From positions 69,286-103,237 of the forward strand of contig JAFQHW010000027.1 of NCBI GenBank assembly GCA_017397805.1: a stretch of DNA of 33,952 nt, written 5' to 3'. Below the pieces are notes generated by a model. The model did not search any database. It worked only from the letters and a program-made list of their open reading frames with translations, and was not told the origin of the DNA. Shown here piece after piece: positions 1 through 7,597 of the stretch (position 1 is its first letter; every line of letters starts with the position of its first letter). The DNA is from Clostridia bacterium. GTDB lineage: Bacteria; Bacillota; Clostridia; Oscillospirales; CAG-382. Both the position numbers and the translations under genes were made by a program.

Positions 1-116
1 CTGCCGTATTTATCCAACGCCATATACGGAGCCATAGCTTTTAAGACAATTTCTTTTTGTTCACGGCTGAGCATATATTTTATCTCAAACCGTTTGAAAA
101 TCGCTTGATATGCCAC
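1..116 (-). CDS. VTC-domain protein (polyphosphate polymerase type), N-terminal fragment cut by window edge
   Basis: The first 38 codons are present and the rest lies beyond position 1. The frame starts at a GTG (116-114) six bases after a strong AAGGAGGGG site on the minus strand. The peptide contains FKRFEIKYMLS followed by a helical stretch ending ALDKYG. This matches the opening of the VTC domain, whose first strand carries basic residues that bind polyphosphate or ATP. VTC-domain proteins synthesise inorganic polyphosphate from ATP in eukaryotes. In Clostridia they commonly sit beside CotH-like and DUF4956 genes, but those neighbours would be outside this window. The assignment rests on a short piece, so function is inferred from the family. 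Confidence 0.72.
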   Translation of the reverse strand, partial: MAYQAIFKRFEIKYMLSREQKEIVLKAMAPYMALDKYG

Positions 117-160
117 AAGCTACCCCTCCTTCACTTGTTTATCCTGCTACATTGTTGAGA

Positions 161-169
161 ATTCTAACA
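161..169 (-). promoter_or_regulatory. Candidate extended -10 promoter for the VTC-domain gene
   Basis: On the minus strand the sequence reads TGTTAGAAT, an extended -10 pattern (TGnTAGAAT), about 45 bases ahead of the GTG start. No good -35 hexamer is visible at 17 bases. This is a weak call based on one motif. Confidence 0.3.
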
Positions 170-224
170 GAAAATAATTAAATCCTTCTTAAAAATTTAT
201 AAATTTTGACAGTAACATTATAAA

Positions 225-255
225 AATCGCACCGTTTTTTCCTTACGGTGCGATT
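225..255 (-). terminator. Rho-independent terminator of the spoIVA-ylmC/ymxH operon
   Basis: A perfect 11-bp stem (AATCGCACCGT with ACGGTGCGATT) encloses a 9-base loop. On the minus strand it is followed by a TTTTTA run. It begins four bases after the stop codon of the YlmC/YmxH-type gene. Confidence 0.88.
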
Positions 256-259
256 ACTG

Positions 260-508
260 TTATGGTGTTAATTCTGCGTAGCGAACCAGTATGGTGTCGT
301 CACCGATTCTTTCTATGTTCTGCCACGGAATGTACAGCGTATTTTTAACGGTCGAAAAACCAAAGCATTTTCCGCTTTTGGGTATAACTAATCTTAGAAC
401 CCGACCTGTGTTTAAATCTAATTCTATGTCAGAAACACATCCTATTCTTTTACCGTTACAAATGTTTATTACTTCTTTTTCTCTTAACTTGGAAAATTTA
501 GTTACCAT
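260..508 (-). CDS. YlmC/YmxH-family PRC-barrel sporulation protein
   Basis: This is an 82-residue protein opening MVTKFSKLREKEVINI and containing GKRIGCVSDIELDLNTG and a C-terminal YIPWQNIERIGDD. These are hallmarks of the PRC-barrel YlmC/YmxH family, small proteins conserved in spore formers whose biochemical role is unclear. I chose the ATG at 508-506 because it gives the usual length and starts two bases after the spoIVA stop. An upstream in-frame ATG at 541 would extend it into spoIVA with residues unlike the family. No good Shine-Dalgarno site precedes the start, so translation is probably coupled to spoIVA. The gene is followed at once by a terminator. Confidence 0.85.
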   Translation of the reverse strand: MVTKFSKLREKEVINICNGKRIGCVSDIELDLNTGRVLRLVIPKSGKCFGFSTVKNTLYIPWQNIERIGDDTILVRYAELTP

Positions 509-510
509 AA

Positions 511-1986
511 TCACAATAGTATGCAAATAAGGCCGCCGCAACCTTCGTTAATTATTCGCTGTAGTGTTTCGGAAAGCTTATATCTTGCATCGTCCGGCAT
601 ATGTGCAAGTTTTGTGCTCAGACCTTCTTCAATCAGTTCGTACAGCGTTTTGCCGAACATATTTGTTTCCCAAAGCTTTTGCGGATCTTCCTCGAACTCC
701 TTAAGCATAAATTTTACCAGCTCTTCGGACTGTGTTTCGCTGCCAACCATAGGACTGACTTCAGTTTGAATATCCGCCTTTATCATATGTATTGAGGGTG
801 CAGAGGCTTTTAGTTTGACTCCGTAGCCACCTGGCTGTTTTACAATTTCAGGTTCTTCCAGCGTTAAATCTTCTTTGTCGGGTGTTACGATTCCGTATCC
901 CGTTTGATTGACCGCATCGAGGGCGTGTCTCACTTTGTCGTATTGTTTTTTTACTTTAGCAAGCTCCGTTACGGTTTTCATTAAAGTGCGCTGATCGTTG
1001 ATTTCAAAATCCCCCGATTCGCATAAAACTTTAAAGAAGCAACTGTCAAGGATTTCTATATCTACGGTACCGCTGCCGTTTCCCAATGAAAGAGTACACC
1101 TTGCACCTTTAATTACTTCGGCGTCGGTGTCGGTGGGTGTAAAGGCTTGTTTTACTTGACCTAAATTCTTGATCTTGCAAGCGCATGCTTTTACGAAAGA
1201 TGTAATGTGTTTGTTCAGATGATGGTCTTCGTCTATTGCTTCCATCCATTCGGGTATATGGATTTTCAATTCTTTTACAGGGAATCTGTAAAGCACGGCT
1301 GACAAAATCTTTTTAATATCGGGTTCTGATATTTTCATGCAGTTCATGGGTAATATCGGAGCTCCGTATGCTTTTTCCAATTCGTTGCATAGTTCTTTTG
1401 TGCTTTCACTTTCGGGAAAAGCGGAATTGAGTATTATAACGAAGGGTTTTCCGATCTCGTTAAGCTCTTGAGCTACGCGGTTTTCAGCTTGAACGTAGCT
1501 TTCTCTCGGTATATCTCCAATCGTACCGTCCGTTGTTACCATAACTCCTATGGTAGAATGCTCCGTGATTACCTTTTTCGTGCCTTTTTCGGCGGCTTCT
1601 TCAAAAGGAATGCTTTCTTTTGACCAAGGCGTCATGACCATACGAGGCTCACCGTTTTCGTCGTTCCCCAACGCACCGTCAACCATGTATCCGACGCAGT
1701 CAATCATTTTGATTTTAAAGCTTACGTCCTCGTCCAACGTAACGCTTACCGCTTGTTCGGGAATGAATTTGGGCTCGGTAGTCATAACCGTTCTTCCCGA
1801 GGCGGACTGTGGCATTTCATCTCTGGCTCGTGTAGCTGCCGATACGTTTTCAATGTTTGGCAGTACCAAATTTTCCATTACCTGTTTAATAAAAGTAGAT
1901 TTTCCCGTTCTTACAGGACCAACAACACCGATGTATATATCACCGTGAGTCCTTTCTGCAATATCTTTATAAATATTGTTCTCCAT
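511..1986 (-). CDS. spoIVA: SpoIVA, spore coat morphogenetic ATPase
   Basis: This 491-residue protein has the normal family length. SpoIVA polymerises on the outer forespore membrane using ATP hydrolysis and forms the base layer on which the coat assembles. The Walker A loop GPVRTGKST is at about residues 23-31. It is preceded by the family opening IYKDIAERTHGDIYIGVVG. The internal DCVGYMVDGA and STIGVMVTTDGTIGD blocks and the C-terminal INEGCGGLICILL are also typical. The start is the ATG at 1986-1984, eight bases after GGAGG; the reading frame is open further upstream but without a ribosome site. Upstream on the minus strand a GTTATCAT...CATATATAT pair resembles the mother-cell sigma-E pattern, but this is weak. 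It is co-oriented with the YlmC/YmxH-type gene. Confidence 0.97.
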   Translation of the reverse strand: MENNIYKDIAERTHGDIYIGVVGPVRTGKSTFIKQVMENLVLPNIENVSAATRARDEMPQSASGRTVMTTEPKFIPEQAVSVTLDEDVSFKIKMIDCVGYMVDGALGNDENGEPRMVMTPWSKESIPFEEAAEKGTKKVITEHSTIGVMVTTDGTIGDIPRESYVQAENRVAQELNEIGKPFVIILNSAFPESESTKELCNELEKAYGAPILPMNCMKISEPDIKKILSAVLYRFPVKELKIHIPEWMEAIDEDHHLNKHITSFVKACACKIKNLGQVKQAFTPTDTDAEVIKGARCTLSLGNGSGTVDIEILDSCFFKVLCESGDFEINDQRTLMKTVTELAKVKKQYDKVRHALDAVNQTGYGIVTPDKEDLTLEEPEIVKQPGGYGVKLKASAPSIHMIKADIQTEVSPMVGSETQSEELVKFMLKEFEEDPQKLWETNMFGKTLYELIEEGLSTKLAHMPDDARYKLSETLQRIINEGCGGLICILL

Positions 1987-2132
1987 GCATAAAACCTCCG
2001 TAAAAAGCAATTTGTTAATATATATGCGTTTGATAATTGGATGATAACACTATCGTAATTATTTTAATTGTGCGGTATGCATAGAACTTAGTGTAAATAT
2101 CTGTGTAAATATACAAAATGATGATTTCATCC

Positions 2133-2160
2133 TTGACATTTGAATAATATTTGTTAAAAT
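2133..2160 (+). promoter_or_regulatory. Sigma-A-type promoter for the C39/dockerin gene
   Basis: A perfect TTGACA (2133-2138) is separated by 16 bases from TAAAAT (2155-2160). The predicted transcript start near 2167 leaves a leader of about 29 bases before the TTG start. This placement also rules out the in-frame TTG at 2151, which lies inside the -10 region. Confidence 0.75.
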
Positions 2161-2195
2161 ATATAAGTAATAATGATGATTTGGGGGTTTTGTTT

Positions 2196-4085
2196 TTGAC
2201 AAGAAAAGCACTAAAAATTCTCGCTTTGCTTATGGCTATTTGTTTTGTTGTTTGCAGTTTGCCCATAATTACCGCAACTGCTGACAATTTAACGGTAGAG
2301 ATCGACTCGATTAACGGTTCTAAGTCCGTAAGCGGAAGCTATATTTGGACCACCGGCACTTTCGATGCTACTTATTGGGTAGCTGTTGAAGCTTCATACG
2401 TTTCATATAATGTTTATAAAGTAAGCGCAATTTATCCCTCCGGCTCTAAAAGCGTTACTGTAGGCACCAATAAAATCTTGTTGGTTGTACATACTTCTCA
2501 TGCTCAGTTCAGCAACGCTTCTCAGATCGCTTTGGGTGATTATTTGACTCTTTATAATATCAACCTGAGCACAGGTACGTGTAACAACGGCTATGTTTCC
2601 GTTAGTTCATCGTTTGGGTTGACAATCAGCAGCGATTCTGCTTTGGAAATCGACTATTCTGCTAAAGAAATCGGCGGTATAGGTATCGGTTCAACAGTTG
2701 ATGCATTAAAGACTCATATCTGTGAAGCTACTGATGGTATCGTTGTTAAAGACACTAAAGGTCAGGAAGTTAAAGGCAGTACGCAATTAGGTACCGGCTT
2801 TACCGTACAGACTGAATCCAGCGATGCATACAAGCTTCTTGTAAGCGGCGACCTTGACGGTAACGCCGTTGTTGACAGTACTGACTATATTATCGTTGCT
2901 GACGGTTTGATGACAGGTAAGCTTGATATTACCTCCAAAGAGGGTGACGTAAACGGTGACGGCGTTGTTAACAGTACTGACGTTATCGTTATTGACGCTA
3001 CCGTTGCAGGTATCGGCGGCTCAATGGTTGCAGCTCTTCCTACTCTTGATAAGAAGGAGCCTGAGGAAATCGTCGTTCCTCCCAAGACTCTCCATTACAG
3101 AGCTACTACATTCAAGCCTTCCGAAGTTACCGGTACACATAGCGGTACCGTTCTCTCCAACGGTGTGTTGACGTTGGCTTCCGGTAGCACAAGCGGTACG
3201 TTCACGACCGATACTATTAACATCGGCTCGTTTACAAAGATGGTTGCATCTTGGAACGCAACGACTAACGGCGGTATCGTTAATATGTCCGTTTCCTACG
3301 AGCTCACCACAGGTGCTTGGTCTCCTTATATGAGCTGGGGTGACTGGTCTTCTACTCGCGGTGTTTCCGGTAGTGAATCTCCTTCCAATACTTATGGTGA
3401 AACCGAAGTTGACTACTTATGGGTAGCCAGCGGTTATACAACCACCGGTAATATTAAGATCAGACTTAAGCTCACTAAGTACAACGGCGGTACACCTATT
3501 ATCAGAAACTTCTCCGTTGCAACTCCTGAAATGCCTAAGAAGCAGACCGTTAACGCTTCCGCATTGCCTACTTCTTACTTGAACGAAGTTCCTATGCGTT
3601 CTCAGCTCTCTTCCGCAAACGGTTCTATAGGCAACATTATATGCAGTCCTACCTCTACGGCTATGGCTCTCGAGCATTTGGGCACTTATGTAACCTCCCT
3701 TACCGCAGCATACGATATGTATGATAACGATTGGGGCGAATACGGTAACTGGTCCTTCGCTGCAGCTTATGCAGGTGAAAAGGGTTACTACGCATTCATC
3801 GACTTCTATGATCCTACCATGATGAAGTACGCACTTTCTCAAGGCGTTGTTTTGGGTTGTGCAACTTCCTTGACCGCTGCTGGACACATCGTTCTTGTTG
3901 TTGGTTATAAAGAGGTTAACGGCGTTGGTTATTACTTGGTTAACGACCCCAACATTTCTCCCAGCAATCCCGTTCGTACAACGTACAGTGCTTCCTATTT
4001 CGAAAGCACATGGCTTGTAAGCAGCAGAAATAACCAAGGTCTCGTTTACGTATTCCAGGGTGTGGAAGATCTTAACAATCGCTAA
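2196..4085 (+). CDS. Secreted C39-like cysteine peptidase with internal type I dockerin
   Basis: This 629-residue protein starts at TTG (2196) eight bases after a GGGGG stretch. A signal peptide (basic TRK, hydrophobic core, cleavage near TATA-DN) covers residues 1-30. A beta-rich region follows, then a small domain commonly placed before dockerins. Two dockerin calcium loops lie at about 219-273 (DLDGNAVVDSTD and DVNGDGVVNSTD). A beta-sandwich-like region (about 298-443) precedes a C39_2-like papain-fold domain (about 460-620). Catalytic candidates are Gln470, Cys483 (NIICSPTSTAM), His564 (AAGHIVLVVGY) and Asp584 (VNDP). The beta-sandwich plus C39 layout resembles actinobacterial secreted C39 proteins. 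The dockerin implies docking onto a cohesin scaffold, none of which is visible here. The substrate is unknown. The distal half favours C- or G-ending codons, suggesting high expression. Confidence 0.85.
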   Translation: MTRKALKILALLMAICFVVCSLPIITATADNLTVEIDSINGSKSVSGSYIWTTGTFDATYWVAVEASYVSYNVYKVSAIYPSGSKSVTVGTNKILLVVHTSHAQFSNASQIALGDYLTLYNINLSTGTCNNGYVSVSSSFGLTISSDSALEIDYSAKEIGGIGIGSTVDALKTHICEATDGIVVKDTKGQEVKGSTQLGTGFTVQTESSDAYKLLVSGDLDGNAVVDSTDYIIVADGLMTGKLDITSKEGDVNGDGVVNSTDVIVIDATVAGIGGSMVAALPTLDKKEPEEIVVPPKTLHYRATTFKPSEVTGTHSGTVLSNGVLTLASGSTSGTFTTDTINIGSFTKMVASWNATTNGGIVNMSVSYELTTGAWSPYMSWGDWSSTRGVSGSESPSNTYGETEVDYLWVASGYTTTGNIKIRLKLTKYNGGTPIIRNFSVATPEMPKKQTVNASALPTSYLNEVPMRSQLSSANGSIGNIICSPTSTAMALEHLGTYVTSLTAAYDMYDNDWGEYGNWSFAAAYAGEKGYYAFIDFYDPTMMKYALSQGVVLGCATSLTAAGHIVLVVGYKEVNGVGYYLVNDPNISPSNPVRTTYSASYFESTWLVSSRNNQGLVYVFQGVEDLNNR

Positions 4086-4097
4086 TTAAAGTTCATC

Positions 4098-4129
4098 AAA
4101 AGGAGTAGGGAATGTCCCTGCTCCTTTTC
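4098..4129 (+). terminator. Terminator of the C39/dockerin gene
   Basis: GGAGTAGGGA and TCCCTGCTCC form a 10-bp stem with one G-T pair around an ATG loop, flanked by AAAA and TTTT runs. It begins about 12 bases after the stop codon. Confidence 0.85.
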
Positions 4130-4172
4130 TTATCGTGTAATTTCTCTGCGTACCGATTTAAATAAACATAAA

Positions 4173-4209
4173 AACGATGCCTTGCATTCGAAGTATGCAA
4201 GGCATCGTT
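4173..4209 (-). terminator. Terminator of the membrane-protein operon (possibly bidirectional)
   Basis: A perfect stem of at least 14 bp (ACGATGCCTTGCAT with ATGCAAGGCATCGT) surrounds a 7-base loop. On the minus strand it is followed by TTTTTATG, as expected for the gene ending at 4232. Together with the preceding hairpin it separates two convergent genes. Confidence 0.88.
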
Positions 4210-4231
4210 AAATTGTTGTATTAATTTTGTC

Positions 4232-5239
4232 TTATGGCAATAAATCGGTGCCGTATTGATAGTATATATAAGATTCCGGCGCGTATGGATTTGCGTGTAA
4301 GCTGTACAGCATTTTTCTGCGTATGCCGCCGTTTATAACGATTTCGGTACACAAAAATCCTTTGTCTTTAATGGCGGACAAATACAGTTCTGCTTCGTTA
4401 ATAAATGTTTTTGCCGTTTCCTCGCTGTAAATATCTATGCTGTATTTAAGATAATTGCTGACAGATTCTGTGTTCTTTAAGGAAAGCTTTTCGGCATACA
4501 TTCCGTTGTATTCGCAGTGGACTTTGAAGCTTTTTTGCGGCAAGGCTTCTCTTAATACGTTTGTTAGCTTCGTAGCTGATTCTTGGGTTATCGTTCCCGC
4601 AATTATCTCGGTAATGTTTTCCGAAAGAGTGCCGTCTAAATATACCACCGAGGATATATCGCTTTTTCCGTTAACGGTTACGTCGCAGGCATATTTGTTA
4701 TTACCGGGTATATTGTATATCGTGGACACGCTTAACTCGTTAACGTCAAAACGCTCGTTTATTAAGCGTTCGATCTCTCCTTTTGCTTTAACATAGCCCC
4801 AAGGGGTTCCGTTTGCGAAAGCGCCGATTACCGTGGAAGCTGTCAGCAACAAAACTGCAATTACTACTTTTGCGCGACTGCTCTTAAATGCACCCGATTT
4901 GTTTTTTATTGCCATTGATGCTAAACATCCAAGGAAGGAAAACACAGTGTTTTTTGTTGCAAAAGTAAGTGCGTATCCCAATAAAACCGAATTAAGCTCG
5001 GTAGGTGTATCGGTGAGAAAGGCTATCATATATGAAACCACAAAGAAATAGCAGGGAAGAAGTATTGGTTTCGTTAAAATGAATGACGCCAGGAAGGAAA
5101 TTGCCAAGGTAAACGGTATAGTGGAAATCATTCCGTTAGTCGGTAATGAAGCGTACGCTCCGATAATTGCAACGATTGCAGAAATTAAAATTGATGCATT
5201 CGTGTTTTCCAATAATTCTTTTTTGAATATCTTCTTCAC
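4232..5239 (-). CDS. Unrecognised membrane protein with extracytoplasmic C-terminal domain
   Basis: I do not recognise this 335-residue protein with certainty. The first 150 residues contain about five hydrophobic segments (around residues 15-35, 40-58, 60-77, 83-110 and 124-143). They are followed by a soluble domain of about 185 residues, likely on the outer face. Just after the last segment, NGTPWGYVKAKGEIERLI loosely resembles YfjL-like proteins, which have a helix followed by a beta-sheet domain; this is only a suggestion. Translation starts at GTG (5239-5237), which overlaps the stop of the RNHCP gene in a GTGA arrangement. A GGAGGTG site lies 11 bases upstream. Coupled translation suggests a shared role with the RNHCP protein. 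A strong terminator follows. Confidence 0.7.
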   Translation of the reverse strand: MKKIFKKELLENTNASILISAIVAIIGAYASLPTNGMISTIPFTLAISFLASFILTKPILLPCYFFVVSYMIAFLTDTPTELNSVLLGYALTFATKNTVFSFLGCLASMAIKNKSGAFKSSRAKVVIAVLLLTASTVIGAFANGTPWGYVKAKGEIERLINERFDVNELSVSTIYNIPGNNKYACDVTVNGKSDISSVVYLDGTLSENITEIIAGTITQESATKLTNVLREALPQKSFKVHCEYNGMYAEKLSLKNTESVSNYLKYSIDIYSEETAKTFINEAELYLSAIKDKGFLCTEIVINGGIRRKMLYSLHANPYAPESYIYYQYGTDLLP

Positions 5240-5580
5240 CGTTTCTTCTTCACCTCCGAAAATTTGGGGATATTATATGGATTTGTATAGCTTATCAGTA
5301 ATTGCTTGCTGTCGTCATCTGCCGATTTGTTTCTGCCCACTTTTCCACATAAGGAACACTTGTGGGTTATAATATATCCTTGTTTGTTGCTCGGCTCAAC
5401 TCCGATAGGATACATTATTCCCGCACATTCACAAGCTCTGTCGCCGGGATTTACGTCTACGTGGAGAGAAGCCAGACAAAAAGGGCAGTGATTACGGGAG
5501 GAATATCCCAAAGGGGGAACTTCTCTTCCGCAAGCCTTGCAAATGAATCCGTTATCGTTTTTTGTGAATAATTTTGTCAT
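5236..5580 (-). CDS. RNHCP-domain zinc-ribbon protein
   Basis: This 114-residue protein carries the motif that names the RNHCP family (SSRNHCPFCLASLHVD, then PGDRA). Cysteine pairs are CKAC near residue 15, CPFC near residue 32, CEC near residue 50 and CSLC near residue 75, so one or two zinc-binding knuckles are likely. The molecular function of the family is not established; similar proteins are predicted to bind nucleic acid or mediate protein contacts. The ATG at 5580 follows a GGGAT site. It is the first gene of a two-gene operon with the membrane protein, which overlaps its stop codon by four bases. The last residues are basic (EVKKKR). Confidence 0.85.
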   Translation of the reverse strand: MTKLFTKNDNGFICKACGREVPPLGYSSRNHCPFCLASLHVDVNPGDRACECAGIMYPIGVEPSNKQGYIITHKCSLCGKVGRNKSADDDSKQLLISYTNPYNIPKFSEVKKKR

Positions 5581-5628
5581 TTTAAATCCCTTTTCAAAAA
5601 ACGGTTGATTTTTATTAAGATTGAGTTT

Positions 5629-5657
5629 ATAATAATGTTGAATATATTATAATGCAA
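5629..5657 (-). promoter_or_regulatory. Promoter for the RNHCP/membrane operon
   Basis: On the minus strand TTGCAT (5657-5652) and TATTAT (5634-5629) are 17 bases apart, about 50 bases ahead of the RNHCP start. The -35 box lies over the -10 box of the divergent plus-strand promoter. Confidence 0.55.
5648..5653 (+). promoter_or_regulatory. -10 box for the DUF1385/prmC transcript
   Basis: A perfect TATAAT lies at 5648-5653, about 47 bases before the TTG start of the DUF1385 gene. A -35 box is poor (TTTATA at 16 bases). The ATG at 5652 overlaps this box, so it cannot be the translation start of a transcript made here. Confidence 0.5.
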
Positions 5658-5699
5658 AGTGTTGTGTTTTGCAAGCACAAAATGATTGGAGGGATTTCT

Positions 5700-6758
5700 T
5701 TGGCTAAAAAATGTGCAAAAGCTGCCGCAAATCCAAGATTGGGTTCAACCGGCGGTCAAGCTGTTATGGAAGGCGTAATGATGAAGTCTAAGAAGCGCAT
5801 CGCTCTTGCGGTTCGAAGATTGGATACAAAAGAAATAAATGTTCACGCACGTGACTACGTGGGAATAAGACAAAGACGTAAATGGCTTAACTTTCCCATT
5901 ATCAGGGGCGTTATAAGCTTTGTTGAGTCTATGGTTATGGCTTTTTCCACTCTGACTGAATCTACGGAGATGTTAGGCCTTGAAGAAGAGGGAGCGACGG
6001 AAAAGCAAAAACAGTCCACAAAGGCATTGATGTCCGTTCTTTCTGCCGTTGCGGTTGTTATAGGCGTGGTTATGTCTATGGCGTTGTTCATGTATTTGCC
6101 GATAATAATTACTAACGCTTTACAGAACTGGATGGGTTTTTCAGACGCTTGGCGCAGTATACCTCAGGGGGTTTTGCGTATCGTTATTTTTGTTTTGTAC
6201 ATAATGCTTACATCCTTGCTTAAGGATATTAAACGCACGTATATGTATCACGGCGCAGAGCATAAAAGTATTTTTTGTTATGAAAACGGCGAGGAGCTTA
6301 CTGTTGAGAACGTAAAAAAACAAAAGCGTTTCCACCCTCGTTGCGGAACTTCCTTTATATTCGTTACTCTTATTATTTCAATTTTCTTTACCGCTGTTCT
6401 TTATTCATTTATCGAGTTTGAATACACTTGGCAGAGGTTGCTCTCAAGCCTTGTTCTTACACCTTTTCTGGTGGGCGTGAGCTTTGAGTTTATAATTTTT
6501 GCCGGTAAGCACGACAACGGTTTCACTCGTGTTTTGTCTGCTCCCGGCCTTTGGATGCAGAGGATTACTACCATAGAACCCGATGACGATATGATCGAGG
6601 TTGCGATTATTTCTTTAAAAACCTCTCTTATTGAGGAATTCCCCGACTTTGAGCCACCTTTTGAGGAAGGCTATGACATACACGGCAAAATAAAAGATTA
6701 CAAAAAACCGGAAGAAACGGTAAAAGACGATAATACCGGAGAACAGAATGACGATTAG
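5700..6758 (+). CDS. DUF1385 membrane protein (YqhQ-like)
   Basis: This 352-residue protein starts at TTG (5700) six bases after GGAGGG. The signature GGQAVMEGVMMKSKKRIALA occurs near the N-terminus, and there are about four hydrophobic segments (for example SVLSAVAVVIGVVMSMALF and VLRIVIFVLYIMLTSLL). The central cytoplasmic YHGAEHKSIFCYE and HPRCGTSFIF blocks are typical of DUF1385/YqhQ. The molecular role is unknown. In Clostridia this gene is commonly next to prmC, as here, where it overlaps prmC by 11 bases. The C-terminus is charged and probably disordered. Downstream prfA, often part of this group, is absent. Confidence 0.9.
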   Translation: MAKKCAKAAANPRLGSTGGQAVMEGVMMKSKKRIALAVRRLDTKEINVHARDYVGIRQRRKWLNFPIIRGVISFVESMVMAFSTLTESTEMLGLEEEGATEKQKQSTKALMSVLSAVAVVIGVVMSMALFMYLPIIITNALQNWMGFSDAWRSIPQGVLRIVIFVLYIMLTSLLKDIKRTYMYHGAEHKSIFCYENGEELTVENVKKQKRFHPRCGTSFIFVTLIISIFFTAVLYSFIEFEYTWQRLLSSLVLTPFLVGVSFEFIIFAGKHDNGFTRVLSAPGLWMQRITTIEPDDDMIEVAIISLKTSLIEEFPDFEPPFEEGYDIHGKIKDYKKPEETVKDDNTGEQNDD

Positions 6759-7593
6759 AGAATGCCGCGATGAAACTTGTGATATTTTAAAAAGTTTTGG
6801 TAACGACGAGGCCGAAGTAATCACCGATATAGTGTTAGCTCATTATTTGGGGCTTGACAGAGGCAGACTGTTAACCATGCTTGATGATGAGGCGCCTGAG
6901 AATCTGCCGTATTTGCTGGCAGACGCAGTAAATATGCTTAGCATGGGTGTGCCTGTGCAGTATATTTTGGGCAGTTGTTGGTTTTACGGTCTTGAGGTAA
7001 AGGTCGGTCAAGGTTGCTTTATTCCGAGGCCTGATACCGAAATTTTAGCTCAAGCGGCTATAGGCCTCCTTAAGAACGGTGGATGCTTTGTGGAATTGTG
7101 CGCCGGCAGCGGTTGCGTTTCTATGGCCATTGCCGAAAACGTTCCAAACGTGCGTGGTACGGCGGCTGAGCTTTCGTTAAAAGCTTTGCCTTACACCGAG
7201 GCTAATCTTGAAAAGTATCCCAATATAAAGGTTAAACGCGCCGACGTATTAGACCCTGAGGATTTAAACTCATTGTTTGAGGAATGGGGCGAAGGGTATG
7301 ATTTACTGGTTTGCAATCCGCCGTATATTCCTACGGCTGACATACCGAATCTGGCTCCGCAAGTTCAATACGAACCTGAAACGGCCTTGGACGGCGGTGA
7401 AAACGGTTTGAAGTACTATAGGTACATAATAGCCAATGCTGATCTTTTAATGAAACCTTCTCATAGGATTTTGTTTGAGGTTGGTGTCGGTCAAGCCGAT
7501 GCGGTTTCTAAGATGTTATCCGTTATGGGATACTCAGTAGCCGTGCTTAAAGATCTTGGCGGGATTGACAGAGTTGTGTTTGGCGAAAAATAA
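6748..7593 (+). CDS. prmC: PrmC, release-factor glutamine N5-methyltransferase
   Basis: PrmC methylates the glutamine of the GGQ loop in release factors RF1 and RF2 using S-adenosylmethionine. The 281-residue protein has the normal length. An N-terminal helical release-factor-binding domain is followed by IPRPDTE (92-98), the SAM-binding glycine motif ELCAGSGC (116-123) and the catalytic NPPY (190-193). The C-terminus DLGGIDRVV is also typical. In the SAM motif an alanine replaces the more usual threonine. Its start overlaps the preceding gene, implying coupled translation. No terminator is seen afterwards; a new promoter begins five bases beyond the stop. Confidence 0.96.
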   Translation: MTIRECRDETCDILKSFGNDEAEVITDIVLAHYLGLDRGRLLTMLDDEAPENLPYLLADAVNMLSMGVPVQYILGSCWFYGLEVKVGQGCFIPRPDTEILAQAAIGLLKNGGCFVELCAGSGCVSMAIAENVPNVRGTAAELSLKALPYTEANLEKYPNIKVKRADVLDPEDLNSLFEEWGEGYDLLVCNPPYIPTADIPNLAPQVQYEPETALDGGENGLKYYRYIIANADLLMKPSHRILFEVGVGQADAVSKMLSVMGYSVAVLKDLGGIDRVVFGEK

Positions 7594-7597
7594 AATA

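Noticed and set aside
2151..2195. In-frame TTG upstream of the C39/dockerin start
   Set aside because: It lies within the -10 promoter region and would place extra polar residues before an ideal signal peptide.
3417..4037. 206-codon open frame on the minus strand inside the C39/dockerin gene
   Set aside because: It lies fully antisense to a well-supported secreted protein, has no ribosome site and no family resemblance. It is a shadow caused by the codon bias of the real gene.
5652..5699. In-frame ATG upstream of the DUF1385 start
   Set aside because: It overlaps the TATAAT box and lacks a ribosome site, while TTG 5700 has GGAGGG at ideal spacing and gives the family N-terminus.
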